The translations under genes were made by a program, and so were the position numbers. Shown here piece after piece: positions 1-8,895 of a stretch of 64,000 nucleotides of DNA; position 1 is the first letter of the stretch, and the number at the start of each line of letters is the position of its first letter. A model generated the notes under the pieces. That model made no database searches, was not told the DNA's origin, and worked only from the letters and a program-made list of their open reading frames with translations. Source of the stretch: Flavobacteriales bacterium (lineage in GTDB: Bacteria > Bacteroidota > Bacteroidia > Flavobacteriales_F > PHOS-HE28); contig JACJZJ010000001.1 of the NCBI GenBank assembly GCA_020635675.1, positions 1 to 64,000 on the forward strand. The letters run 5' to 3'.

Positions 1-823
1 CGATCATCCGTTGCATGTCCTCCTTGCGGTCCACGGTCCATACCAGCAGGCCGATATCCTTCTCTCGGAGACGATCGACCAGCGTGGCGTCAACGCCATC
101 GAAGGAAGGACTGTAATAGTCCGGCCGGAAGGAGAGCAGAGCCAGGTCCTTGTCCAGGTCCACATGCTCCACGAGCAGGGCGATCGGGATGCGTGGGTCG
201 GAGGCATGCACGGCCTCGAGGACGGCGGGATCGAAGGATTGGATGATCGTGCGTTTGGTGATGCCGGTCCCGTGGATCGTGTGGATTACCCGGCGGGCGA
301 GCTCTTCCGGTGCGGGTTGATAGATGCCCACCCATTGCGGGTCGCTCTTGATCTCGATGTTGTACCCGACCTCGTTCAGGCCGTTCATCAGGATGTGCTC
401 GTCCACCGCCTCGATCACCTCCCGCAGCAGCGGTTTGTGCGCCTTCTTCTTTTCCTGTTCCGGGAAGTCGGCCTGTTCGCGGCTGCCGCAGTCATAGCGC
501 TGCATCTCCGCCGTGGTCATATGGTAGATGTTCAGTCGCCGGTCCGCTCCGGGCGGGATGCTGTCGCCATCGGGGTCGAGGCAGATCCGTCGGTCCATCC
601 ACGGTTCATGCGAGACCACCACTTCACTATCCGCGTTCAGCACCACGTCCATCTCCAGCCAGTCGCAACCCATCTCCGTGGCCTTGATGAACGCCGGGAT
701 GGTGTTCTCCGGCAGCAGGCCGCGACAACCGCGATGGCCATGCACTTCAGGATCGCCGTATGGTGCGGTCATGATGCTGCACGAGGTGAGCGAGGCAAGG
801 ATAAGGAGACGAACGCTACGCAT
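1..823 (-). CDS. Glycerophosphodiester phosphodiesterase lipoprotein, partial (C-terminus off the window)
   Basis: The reverse strand encodes 274 residues from ATG at 823 and runs off the window edge without a stop. The family hydrolyses glycerophosphodiesters to glycerol-3-phosphate and an alcohol. Visible GDPD signatures are HGHRG at residues 28-32, PENT at 38-41, the metal ligands in EMD at 57-59, and SHE at 71-73. The N-terminus has a short hydrophobic stretch ending LTSC (Cys15), so it is probably an exported lipoprotein. Its start overlaps the stop of the upstream dehydrogenase by 8 bases, so the two are probably co-transcribed. Function is assigned by family. The missing C-terminus prevents a length check. 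Confidence 0.85.
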   Translation of the reverse strand, partial: MRSVRLLILASLTSCSIMTAPYGDPEVHGHRGCRGLLPENTIPAFIKATEMGCDWLEMDVVLNADSEVVVSHEPWMDRRICLDPDGDSIPPGADRRLNIYHMTTAEMQRYDCGSREQADFPEQEKKKAHKPLLREVIEAVDEHILMNGLNEVGYNIEIKSDPQWVGIYQPAPEELARRVIHTIHGTGITKRTIIQSFDPAVLEAVHASDPRIPIALLVEHVDLDKDLALLSFRPDYYSPSFDGVDATLVDRLREKDIGLLVWTVDRKEDMQRMI

Positions 824-1759
824 GGTCGGTGCCGATGAGCTTCAGGACCTTGTCCGCCAGCACGGTGGCCATGCGCAACCTGCCTTCGTGCGTGACCCCG
901 GCAACGTGCGGGGTGAGCAGCACACCCTCGTGGGCCAGGAGTCGCGACAGCACATCGGCGTGGGTCTGTTGGTCCAGTCCGTCCAAGGTCGGGGTTTCGA
1001 ACTCGAGGACATCCAGACCGGCTCCAAGGACCTTTCGCCCGTCCAGTCCATCCAACAGGGCGACGGTATCCACGACAGGGCCACGGGCCGTGTTCAATAG
1101 CCAGAACGGCCGGTGCATCCGTTCGATGAAAGCGGCGTTGACATAGTGACGGGTCTCATCCGTGAGCGGCAGATGAAGGCTCACGACCTCGCATTCGCGT
1201 TGAAGGGTCTTCAGGTCCACCTCCACGACCTGGTCATTGCCGAAGCCCTTCCGGTATTTGTCGTGTGCGAGTATCCGGACATCGAATCCCCGCAGCTTCT
1301 CAGCGAATGCGGTGCCCATGTGCCCAAAGCCGATGATGCCCACGTTGCGTCCTGCGAGGTCGTGCCCCCGGTTCGCCTCGCGTGCCCATTGACCCTGGTG
1401 CACCTGTTGGTTCGCCCGACAGACCTGCTTCAGCAGGATCAGAAGATGGGCCACGGCCATCTCGCCGACACCATCGCGGTTCCCTTCGGGCGCGTTGAGC
1501 ACGGTGATGCCCCGTTCGGCACAATGCACGGTGTCGATGTTCTCGAGCCCGGATCCCGCGACCGACGAAACGCAACCCGGGGATCCCCTCCATCAGACCG
1601 CGGGACACCTTGCTGCTGCGCACGATGATCCCTCGAAAGCCCCCAGTGCCCGCGGTAGATCGGTCCCGGCCGATTGGTGGAACTGTTCGCAGATGTGGCC
1701 GGCCGCCGCAAGCTGCTCTGCGAGCACGGGATGGACCTTATCGATGAAGGCGATCTCAC
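816..1759 (-). pseudogene. D-2-hydroxyacid dehydrogenase (phosphoglycerate-dehydrogenase-like), frameshifted
   Basis: An uninterrupted frame from about 1560 down to 816 carries the NAD-binding GFGHMG motif, LLNTARGPVVD and TPHVAG, typical of the SerA/D-lactate dehydrogenase fold. The N-terminal third is recognisable but lies in two other frames. IDKVHPVLAEQL is read from about 1757, then VRSSKVSRGLMEGIPGLRFVGR, then GSGLENID. The breaks fall at a G-run (1630-1632, consistent with one missing base) and at a GC repeat (about 1555-1560, consistent with two missing bases). No good start codon lies in frame; a GTG at 1759 overlapping the mgtE stop would need another base. It is either a decaying gene or an intact gene with assembly indels. 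The breaks are seen in the sequence; the cause is not. Confidence 0.7.
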
Positions 1760-3150
1760 AGCACGATGCCCATGAGCAGGAGCGTGGCGATGGTGAAGTA
1801 GATGATCGATCCGGTGACGTCCACCACTGTGGCCACGAAGGGGGCGCTGCTGACCGCGGGATCGAGCCCCACGCGTTTCAGCACCAGAGGGAACAGTGAA
1901 CCGATGAGGTTCCCCCAGATCACCACGCCGAAGAGGGAAGTACCCACTGCCAGCGCGATCATCGGCCAGTGCGGACCATAGATGTCCGTGAACTGGCTGT
2001 ACACCGCGACGCGGGCAAAGCCGAAAAGGCCCAGGATCAGACCCAGGGTGGTGCCCACGCTGGCTTCCCGGCGGAAGATGCGCCACCATTCCGAAACGGT
2101 GACATCGCCCAGGGCGAGGGCACGGATGATCAGCGTGCTGGCCTGTGAGCCGGTGTTGCCACCGCTGGAGATGATCAGTGGAATGAAGAGCGCCAGGACC
2201 ACGGCCTTGGCGATCTGGCCCTCGAAGAAGCTCATGGCGGTGGCGGTGAAGCTCTCGCCGATGAACAGGACCATCAGCCAGCCCGCGCGCTTCTTCACCA
2301 TCTCCCAAAGGCTGCTGTTGCTGTAGGAGTAGTCCAGGGCACCCATGCCGGCCATCTTCTGCACGTCCTCGGTCTCCTCCTCGCGGATGGTATCCACCAC
2401 GTCATCGATGGTGATGCGGCCCACCAACCGGCCACGGTCGTCCACCACGGGCAGCACGATCAGGTCGTACTTCTCCATCATGCGCGCCACGTCCTCCACG
2501 TCGGTGTCCGCCTTCACGCTGATCACGTCGGGATCGTAGACCTCCTTCACGGACGTGCGCAGCGGGTGTGTCAGGAGGCTCTTCAGCGGGATCGTGCCCA
2601 TCAACCGGTCATAGCGATCGACGACATTGATCACGTACACGTTGTCGATGTCATCGGCATGGGAGCGCAGCTGCTTGACGCATTCGCGCATCGTGCTGTC
2701 GACGTTCACCTTCACCAGCTCCTTGGCCATCAGGGCGCCGGCGGTGTTCTCGTCGTAGCTCAGCAACTCGGTGATCTCGCTCTTGTGGTCGGCGTCCTCG
2801 ATGTTGGCGAGCACCTCCGCCTGCTTCTCTTCCGTGAGCTCGGCAAGTACGTCGGCGGCATCGTCCGAATCGATATGCTCGATCAGCTCCTCGGCGATCT
2901 CCTTGCCCGAGTAGGTCTCGAGCAGCGCATCACGGCGGTCGTCCGGAAGTTCGAGCAGGACCTCGGCGGCGAGTTCCGGTTCGAGGAGCTCATGCACATA
3001 GCGGGCCTCGTCCAGGTCGAGGCCATCCAGTATCTCCGCGATATCGGCGGGATGCAGGTCGCTCAGTTCGGCCAGCAGAGCGTCCACACGCTGCTGGGCG
3101 ACGTTCTCCTGGATGCGTTCCAGGATCGCTTTGGTGAGGGTGAACGCCAT
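1756..3150 (-). CDS. mgtE: Magnesium transporter MgtE
   Basis: The 464-residue protein has the full MgtE architecture. An acidic helical N domain (about 1-125) with LADL-type repeats is followed by two CBS domains (about 135-255), a connecting helix, and a C-terminal membrane part of five helices (about 285-464). The membrane part includes GGNTGSQ, the conserved pore-region signature. The family forms homodimeric Mg2+ channels of the inner membrane, gated by Mg2+ binding to the cytoplasmic domains. The start MAFTLTK lies 38 bases downstream of a TAATTTCG promoter box. The stop overlaps the start region of the downstream dehydrogenase. Length is normal. Confidence 0.95.
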   Translation of the reverse strand: MAFTLTKAILERIQENVAQQRVDALLAELSDLHPADIAEILDGLDLDEARYVHELLEPELAAEVLLELPDDRRDALLETYSGKEIAEELIEHIDSDDAADVLAELTEEKQAEVLANIEDADHKSEITELLSYDENTAGALMAKELVKVNVDSTMRECVKQLRSHADDIDNVYVINVVDRYDRLMGTIPLKSLLTHPLRTSVKEVYDPDVISVKADTDVEDVARMMEKYDLIVLPVVDDRGRLVGRITIDDVVDTIREEETEDVQKMAGMGALDYSYSNSSLWEMVKKRAGWLMVLFIGESFTATAMSFFEGQIAKAVVLALFIPLIISSGGNTGSQASTLIIRALALGDVTVSEWWRIFRREASVGTTLGLILGLFGFARVAVYSQFTDIYGPHWPMIALAVGTSLFGVVIWGNLIGSLFPLVLKRVGLDPAVSSAPFVATVVDVTGSIIYFTIATLLLMGIVL

Positions 3151-3187
3151 CGATGTCGGCCTTTCATCTCCGGTGGACTGAGCGGCG

Positions 3188-3195
3188 CGAAATTA
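3188..3195 (-). promoter_or_regulatory. Bacteroidota-type -7 box upstream of mgtE
   Basis: On the minus strand this reads TAATTTCG, one mismatch from the TAnnTTTG consensus. It lies 37 bases upstream of the mgtE ATG. No clear -33 TTG is visible. Confidence 0.5.
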
Positions 3196-3371
3196 GACCG
3201 TTCCGATCGAACCGCCCACATCCGAGGCCGGGTTATCGGCTCTTTGACCCACGTCGTTCGCCAGGTGCGTCCGTCCTGGGCCATGTCCAGGCCTTATCGA
3301 TGGACCGGTATCCGTGTTCATCGGTGTGCCTCAGTGGTGAAGGCCTTCGGAATGACACGCCCGTTGGGCAC

Positions 3372-4166
3372 TTAGGACCCGGTCGCCCTGATATCCGTGG
3401 CGGTCGCGCAGGCATTGACCAGCTCGATGAAGTCGGCCACGGACAGTTGTTCGGCCCGTTGCTTTTGGAACCGATCGGGCATCCGATCGCCCAGGCCCGG
3501 AAAGCCCTTGAGGGCGTTGTGCAGCGTCTTGCGCCGCTGGTTGAAGGCCTGCTTCACCAGGGCGAAGAAACGCGTCTCGTCGCAGTTGAGCCGCACCGTG
3601 TCGTTGCGCTGCAAGCGCACGACCGCGCTGCGCACCTTGGGTGGTGGCGTGAAGGAACCCGGTTCGACGATCATGAGTTGTTCCACGTCGTAGTAGGCCT
3701 GGGTGAGCACGCTGGTGATGCCATAGGTGCGGCTGCCGGGTGCCGCCCGCAGGCGATCGGCGACCTCCTTCTGGAACATGCCGATCACCTCCATCACGCG
3801 GTCGCGATGGGCCAGCACCTGGAACACGATCTGCGTGCTGATGTTGTAGGGGAAGTTCCCGATGATCGCCAACGGACCCCCACCAAGGCGGGTCAGGTCC
3901 AGCCGGAGAACGTCACCCGTGATGAGCCGGTCCTTGATCTCCGGGAAAGCAATGTGGAGATGTTGCGCCGCCTCGTCATCGAGCTCGATGCAGGTCAGGT
4001 CGATGTCGGCACGTGGAAGGAGATGCCGGGTCAGAGCGCCCGTGCCGGGCCCGATCTCCAGCACGTGTTGGTAGCCTCCATGATGCGTCAGGCTTCCCGC
4101 GATGCGCTCGGCGATGGCATCCGCGTTCAGGAAATGCTGGCCGAAGCGCTTCTTGGCCCGCACCAT
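3372..4166 (-). CDS. rsmA: 16S rRNA (adenine1518/1519-N6)-dimethyltransferase
   Basis: The 264-residue protein matches RsmA/KsgA throughout. It starts with KKRFGQHFL, has the SAM-binding EIGPGTG loop at residues 38-43, and has the catalytic NFPY motif at 104-107. The C-terminal domain contains the FNQRRKTL segment. The enzyme dimethylates two adenines in helix 45 of 16S rRNA during small-subunit maturation. It lies 3 bases downstream of the DUF4286 gene and ends a tight minus-strand group with the TPR protein and lipoprotein upstream. Length is typical. Confidence 0.96.
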   Translation of the reverse strand: MVRAKKRFGQHFLNADAIAERIAGSLTHHGGYQHVLEIGPGTGALTRHLLPRADIDLTCIELDDEAAQHLHIAFPEIKDRLITGDVLRLDLTRLGGGPLAIIGNFPYNISTQIVFQVLAHRDRVMEVIGMFQKEVADRLRAAPGSRTYGITSVLTQAYYDVEQLMIVEPGSFTPPPKVRSAVVRLQRNDTVRLNCDETRFFALVKQAFNQRRKTLHNALKGFPGLGDRMPDRFQKQRAEQLSVADFIELVNACATATDIRATGS

Positions 4167-4169
4167 GGT

Positions 4170-4478
4170 TCAGGCTTCATGCACGACTTCGAGCAGCGTG
4201 CGGAACGCATGGAACTTCCCACCGAACCTTTCCTGGGTCCTGGCCTGGAGCGCGGGCGCATGTTGTTCGCGATACCGCTCGTAGGTGGGAAGGTCGATGC
4301 ACGTGTACTGGATCGCGTAGGTGGTGCCCTGGTCCGCTTCCCCGAGCACCCGCACCATGCGGCACCCAAGGAACAGACCGGTGGCCAGCACTTCGGGGAT
4401 GTGTTCCTCAGTCATCCATCGCGACCAGGCGTCGTGTGCCTCGGCATCGATGCTGATGGTGACATTGTAGATGATCAT
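4170..4478 (-). CDS. DUF4286 family protein
   Basis: This 102-residue cytoplasmic protein begins MIIYNVTISID and continues with a WMTEEHIPEVLATG segment and a C-terminal KFHAFRTLLEVV. This is the signature of DUF4286, a small alpha/beta family common in Bacteroidota and related to the dimeric ferredoxin-like barrel (ABM-type) fold. No biochemical function is established. It overlaps the preceding TPR gene by 4 bases (ATGA) and sits 3 bases before rsmA, so it is very likely co-translated with both. No catalytic motif is visible. Confidence 0.85.
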   Translation of the reverse strand: MIIYNVTISIDAEAHDAWSRWMTEEHIPEVLATGLFLGCRMVRVLGEADQGTTYAIQYTCIDLPTYERYREQHAPALQARTQERFGGKFHAFRTLLEVVHEA

Positions 4479-6340
4479 GGCTGACCCTCGTCCGGGTGCA
4501 TCTCGTTGGGCAGCGGTTCGTCGTTGTCGCCGCGCAGATGGCGGAAGCGTGCGCGGGCCTCGGGCACGAAGATGCTGCCCGGGTGGTCAAAGAGCAGCTT
4601 CTGATAGGTCTCCTGCGCTTTCATCGGATCGTCGAGGTCCTCCTCGTACAGGATCCCCATTTCATAGAGCGCGTTGTCCACAAGGATGTCCAGCGGATAG
4701 AGGTCCACGATCTTCTGCAGGTATCCCGCGGCTTCAGTGAATTGGTGCCTTGCCTTGGCGATCCGATAGCGTTGGTAGAGGATGTCATCACCAAGTGTGC
4801 TCATCGGGAACTCCTGGTCCAACGAATCGAGCACCACGAGCGCGGTGTCGTACCGGTGCTGGAAAATGAGCAGTTCGGCGCGGGCGAAATGTTGGAGCGG
4901 GGCGCTGTTGCTGTCCAGGCCGATGTTGTCGCTGATCAGGAGACTGAGCTCCATGGCATCGTTGGCGATGAGCTTTGAGGTGGACGCCTTCAGCACGTCG
5001 AGTTGGGCCTTGCACCAGAGGAAATCCCCGGTGTAGAAACTCACCTTGGCGTTGCGCAGGCGCGCCTCGTGGCCCAGCGGATCGTACTTGAAATCGAGGT
5101 CCACCTGGGAATAGAGCAGGCTGGCGTCCCAGACGTTGCCATTGAAGAGGTACACATCACCAAGCTCGAGCTTGAGCTGCCCCTGGTCCTCGGCCCCGAG
5201 CCCGGGCAGGTCGATCGCTGCTTGCAGGAGATCGGTGGCCGCCGCCAGATCGTTCAGGTAGTAGGCCTGCAGGTGGGCCATGTCCTCCATCAGGGACCAG
5301 GTCTCGGTGGTGCGTCCCAGTTCATCGAGCACCTGGGTGTATTGGTCGCGCAGGTCGGTCACGGCCTCGGCGGCGGGGTCGGCGGCGGCGGTCAGCTTGG
5401 CATAGTTCGCCTTCACCTGGCCGATGCGGGCCTTGGTGTACATGGCGTCGTCCTGACCGAGCCCGACCACGTACCCGTAGCATTTGGCCGCCATGTCGTA
5501 GTCCTTGTTGGACAATGCGATCGCGGCGAGCTCCATCAGGCGTGTGCCTCCCTCGCCGAACCGTTTGTCGAGCGCCCGGGCCTGCACGAACGCCCCGTTC
5601 AGGTCCTTTTGTTGGATGTACAACCAGATGAGCATCTCGGTGAAGATGCTCCGGTCCGGCTCCCGTTGGATCCGTCGCAGCAGTTCGGTGCGAAGCGCCT
5701 CGGTGACCTCGTTCGCGGTGGTGAAGTCCAGGTAGCGCGACAGGCCGTTCTGGATCGAGAGGATGTAACCCTCGTTCACCTCGAGCAGGTCCATGTAGGC
5801 GGCGATCATCGCGGGTACATCGCCTTTGGCCGCATAGAGGTTGGCGATCTCGTAATCGAAGGAGTAACCGTCGTGGATGAGCTTCTTCCCGCGTTGATAG
5901 GCTTCCAAGGCGCGGTCCATCTCATTGTTGCGGGTGAAGGCCGCCGCCACCTGCCGCACCTGGTTGGCATCGTCGCCGATGGACCGGATCACCTTGTCGA
6001 ACTGTTGATCGGCCTTCTCGTCCTCGCCCATCTGGCGGAACAGGGAGCCCAGGTCGATGGGGTAACGCGGATCGCGATCGTGCTTCATCACGTCCTTCAC
6101 CAGTCTTTCGGCCTGGTCGTAGTCCTTCAGGGCCACGTAGCTCTTGAACAACTGCTCATAGAAATAGGTCCCTGGTCTCTTGTCGTAAAGTCGCTGATAG
6201 TACATCACCGCCTTCGCATAATCCCCATTGCGGTAGTACTGTGCCGCCAGTTGTTCGTCCGTGCTGGGTTGGGCCTGCAGCCGCAGCGCGCCGAACGGAC
6301 ACGACAGGATCGCCACCAACAGGACGGCCTGATGCCTCAT
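4475..6340 (-). CDS. Tetratricopeptide-repeat protein, exported
   Basis: The 621-residue protein starts with a signal peptide (MRHQAVLLVAILSCPFGALR, cleaved before the QAQPS region). The rest is mostly helical TPR units, for example AAQYYRNGDYAKAVMYYQRL near the N-terminus and VDNALYEMGILYEEDLDDP near the end. TPR arrays are protein-interaction scaffolds, and the N-terminal export signal suggests a periplasmic location. It overlaps its neighbours by 4 bases on both sides (lipoprotein gene upstream, DUF4286 gene downstream), indicating one operon. The specific partner cannot be told from sequence. Confidence 0.85.
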   Translation of the reverse strand: MRHQAVLLVAILSCPFGALRLQAQPSTDEQLAAQYYRNGDYAKAVMYYQRLYDKRPGTYFYEQLFKSYVALKDYDQAERLVKDVMKHDRDPRYPIDLGSLFRQMGEDEKADQQFDKVIRSIGDDANQVRQVAAAFTRNNEMDRALEAYQRGKKLIHDGYSFDYEIANLYAAKGDVPAMIAAYMDLLEVNEGYILSIQNGLSRYLDFTTANEVTEALRTELLRRIQREPDRSIFTEMLIWLYIQQKDLNGAFVQARALDKRFGEGGTRLMELAAIALSNKDYDMAAKCYGYVVGLGQDDAMYTKARIGQVKANYAKLTAAADPAAEAVTDLRDQYTQVLDELGRTTETWSLMEDMAHLQAYYLNDLAAATDLLQAAIDLPGLGAEDQGQLKLELGDVYLFNGNVWDASLLYSQVDLDFKYDPLGHEARLRNAKVSFYTGDFLWCKAQLDVLKASTSKLIANDAMELSLLISDNIGLDSNSAPLQHFARAELLIFQHRYDTALVVLDSLDQEFPMSTLGDDILYQRYRIAKARHQFTEAAGYLQKIVDLYPLDILVDNALYEMGILYEEDLDDPMKAQETYQKLLFDHPGSIFVPEARARFRHLRGDNDEPLPNEMHPDEGQP

Positions 6341-6900
6341 GGTCGCTGGGGGTGTTGTCCCGTGTGGGCGGTGATCAGCGAGTCCACGCCAGCGCGGATC
6401 GCCCAGCAGCTGTCGGCGACCTCCGCGTTCCGGAACAGGGTCCGTACGCTCCGATCGGCCTGGTCCACCGCCAGTGATTCCTGGTCGAAATAGGTATCCA
6501 TCGATCCCTCGGGAAGCAGCCCGTGGTCGATGTCGTGGCGCAGGTCCTTGAGCTGTTGCTTGCAGTGCTCCAGTTCGGTGATCGCGCGCGGGGTCCCCTC
6601 AAGGACCTGGGGCACGCTTTGGTCCATCGCGCGGAAATGGTCGCCGACCAGCAGTGCTTCCCGCCGGTCGAGCGTGTCCCGGAGCAGGTCCTCGATGGCC
6701 TGACGCCGCGAGGTCCGGAAGGTCGAATCCATGTGCGTGAATCGCGAGAGGTCGATGGTCCCCAGTTCAAGAAGCAGGTCGTCCACGTGCACCAACAAGC
6801 TGTCGATCGCGCGGACCTTGACCGGGTCGCCCGTTCCGCGACAGGATGCGGTGCCGAAGAGGAACGTGAGAACGGCCAGCATGGATATGCCCTGACTCAT
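6337..6900 (-). CDS. Hypothetical lipoprotein
   Basis: This 187-residue protein has a type II signal sequence: a hydrophobic segment ending FGTASC, with Cys20 as the likely lipidated residue. The mature part is charged and helical with heptad-like leucines (LLVHVDDLLLELGTIDLS, LEHCKQQLKDLRHDID), suggesting a small helical bundle. It resembles uncharacterised Bacteroidota lipoproteins; I cannot assign a family. It overlaps serS and the TPR gene by 4 bases each, so it is translated in the same operon. The envelope location is inferred from the lipobox. Confidence 0.7.
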   Translation of the reverse strand: MSQGISMLAVLTFLFGTASCRGTGDPVKVRAIDSLLVHVDDLLLELGTIDLSRFTHMDSTFRTSRRQAIEDLLRDTLDRREALLVGDHFRAMDQSVPQVLEGTPRAITELEHCKQQLKDLRHDIDHGLLPEGSMDTYFDQESLAVDQADRSVRTLFRNAEVADSCWAIRAGVDSLITAHTGQHPQRP

Positions 6901-8173
6901 TTCGTGATCCGTTCGAAGCCGGTGTAGGGGCGCAGGGCCTTGGGAATGGCGATGCCATCGGGCCCTTGGTTGTTCTCGAGCAACGCCGCCATGATGCGGG
7001 CCAGGGCCAGCGCACTGCCGTTCAAGGTGTGGGCGAGACGGGGCTTCTTGTCCTCTGCGCGGTAGCGCAATTTCAAGCGGTTGCTCTGGAAGGTCTCGAA
7101 ATTGCTGATCGAGCTCACCTCCAACCAGCGCTTCTGGGCAGCGGCATACACCTCCATGTCGTAGGTCATTGCGCTGGCGAATCCCATGTCACCACCGCAC
7201 AGCAGCAACTGCCGGAACGGTAGTTCGAGGGCACGGAGCAATCCCTTCACATGCTCGACCATCTCCTCCAGCACGGCGTAGCTGTGCTCGGGACGTTCGA
7301 TGCGTACGATCTCCACCTTGTCGAACTGGTGCACGCGGTTCAGGCCGCGCACCTCCTTGCCATAGCTGCCAGCTTCACGGCGGAAGCACGGCGTGTAGCC
7401 CACCATCTTCACCGGGAGCTGTGCCGGGTCCAGGATCTCGTCGCGGTAGAGGTTGGTGATCGGGACCTCGGCCGTGGGGATCAGGTAGAGCCCGTCCTCG
7501 GCCACGTGGTACATCTGACCCTCCTTGTCGGGCAACTGACCCGTGGCGAAAGCACTGTCGGCGTTCACCAGATGGGGTGGGATGATCTCACGGTAGCCGG
7601 CCGCGGTGGCCTGGTCCAGGAAGAAGGCGATCAGTGCACGTTGCAATCGGGCGCCCTGACCGCTGTAGACCGGGAACCCGGCACCGGTGAGCTTCACGCC
7701 GAGCTCCATGTGCAGCAGGTCGTATTCCTCGCCCAATTCCCAGTGCGGCCTGGCATCCGGCCCCAGCTCGGGGATGGCACCTTCCTGCATCACCACGGTG
7801 TTGTCCTCGGCCGTTCGTCCCGCAGGGACCTTGTCGCTTGGGGCGTTGGGGATCGTGCAGAGGTGGTCGTGCAGGGCCTTCTCGGTCACGTCGAGCCTGC
7901 TGCGCATTTCCTGTAGATGCTCCTTGAATTCAGCGGTCTGCGCGCGGATATGTTCGGCCTCCGACTTCCGTCCGGCCTTCATCAGCTCGCCGATGCTCCG
8001 GCTCATCGTGTTCATCTCGGCCTGCTTGGCGTCCAGTTCGGCCTGGATGGTACGACGCACCTCGTCCATCTCGGCTGCCTGGTCCAAAAAGGCCTTGGCA
8101 TCGATCGGGCGTTTGGCCAGCCGGGTCTCGGCGGCGGCGCGATGGTTCCTCAAAGGTAAGCGAGCTCGAGCAT
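6897..8173 (-). CDS. serS: Serine-tRNA ligase (start region frameshifted)
   Basis: The body is a full class II seryl-tRNA synthetase: an N-terminal coiled-coil tRNA-binding arm, then the catalytic domain with TAEVPITNLYRDEIL, FRREAGSYGKEVRGL (motif 2) and GSALALARIMAALLEN (motif 3). It charges tRNA-Ser. The expected N-terminus MLELAYL is encoded from ATG at 8173, but that frame stops at 8150 and the rest (RNHRAAAETRL) is in another frame, as if one base were missing in the CTTTG stretch near 8151-8156. An in-frame TTG at 8153 could serve as an alternative start and would lose seven residues. A TACCTTTG promoter box lies 40 bases upstream of 8173. Annotated from 8173 on the assumption of an indel. 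Confidence 0.88.
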
Positions 8174-8213
8174 GGATGCGACGTCTTCGGCCTTCCCAGG
8201 CCGTTGGGGAGCG

Positions 8214-8221
8214 CAAAGGTA
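8214..8221 (-). promoter_or_regulatory. Bacteroidota-type -7 box upstream of serS
   Basis: The minus strand reads TACCTTTG, a full match to TAnnTTTG, 40 bases upstream of the ATG at 8173. It lies just downstream of the terminator that ends the rplU-rpmA unit, consistent with an independent serS promoter. Confidence 0.6.
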
Positions 8222-8244
8222 CCGTGGTGGTGGCGATGGGAAGG

Positions 8245-8272
8245 AAAAAGCCCCTCCATCGAAGGGCTTTTC
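8245..8272 (-). terminator. Rho-independent terminator after rplU-rpmA
   Basis: AAAAAGCCC and GGGCTTTTT form a nine-pair stem around a ten-base loop, with T-tracts on both sides so it could act in either direction. It lies between the end of rpmA and the serS promoter, so it probably ends the ribosomal-protein transcript. Confidence 0.8.
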
Positions 8273-8298
8273 GATATCGTCGACAGTGGAGTGGCAAC

Positions 8299-8862
8299 TT
8301 ACTTGCCGCCCACCAGCTTGTCCTGGAGCGCCTTCAGTTCGTCCCACTTGCCGGCGGCGGCGAGTTGGGCCTGCTCGGGCCAGGTGCCGGGGTCGTGCGC
8401 AGCGTAGCGGGAACCGGCATCGGCGAGGACCTCCTTCAGGCGGTCCACGGAAGCGGCGGCGAGCTCGGCGAAGGTGTGGATGCCGGCATTGTTGAACAGC
8501 TCGGCGATCTTCGGTCCGATGCCCTCGATCTTCTTCAGATCGTCACCCTTGGTGGGGGCGGCCTTGGTGGCGGTGGTCTTCTTGGGGGCGGGGGCGGTGG
8601 CGGTGTCCGCCACTGGCAGCACGTTCACGAAGCTGCGTTCGCCCCGGCGCATACGGAACTCCACCACACCGTCGGTCAGCGCATAGAGCGTATGGTCCAC
8701 GCCCATGCCCACGTTCCTGCCGGGGTGGTGCTTGGTGCCGCGCTGCCGCACGAGGATGTTGCCGGCCACGGCCTGCTGGCCGCCATAGATCTTCACGCCG
8801 AGACGTTTGCTGTGCGATTCCCGACCGTTGCGGGTACTGCCTTCACCTTTCTTGTGTGCCAT
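8299..8862 (-). CDS. rpmA: Ribosomal protein bL27 with a C-terminal helix-hairpin-helix extension
   Basis: Residues 1-83 are a canonical bL27 (MAHKKGEGSTRNGRES, then GQQAVAGNILVRQRGTKHHP), whose N-terminus reaches the peptidyl-transferase centre. Normal bL27 is about 85 residues; this one is 187. After an Ala/Lys/Thr/Pro linker (about 84-106) comes a helix-hairpin-helix-like domain (107-187) with DDLKKIEGIGPKIAELF, FAELAAASVDRLKEVL and a closing WPEQAQLAAAGKWDEL. This kind of domain is seen as an extension of bL21 in other Bacteroidota. Here it is on bL27 and bL21 carries a basic tail instead. It follows rplU in the usual order with a 33-base gap. Confidence 0.95.
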   Translation of the reverse strand: MAHKKGEGSTRNGRESHSKRLGVKIYGGQQAVAGNILVRQRGTKHHPGRNVGMGVDHTLYALTDGVVEFRMRRGERSFVNVLPVADTATAPAPKKTTATKAAPTKGDDLKKIEGIGPKIAELFNNAGIHTFAELAAASVDRLKEVLADAGSRYAAHDPGTWPEQAQLAAAGKWDELKALQDKLVGGK

Positions 8863-8895
8863 GGCTGATCGGTGCTATCTGTTGCGTGGGAACGC

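Noticed and set aside
5003..6493. 496-residue plus-strand frame opposite the TPR protein
   Set aside because: Antisense shadow; the TPR protein has a signal peptide, repeats and coupled neighbours.
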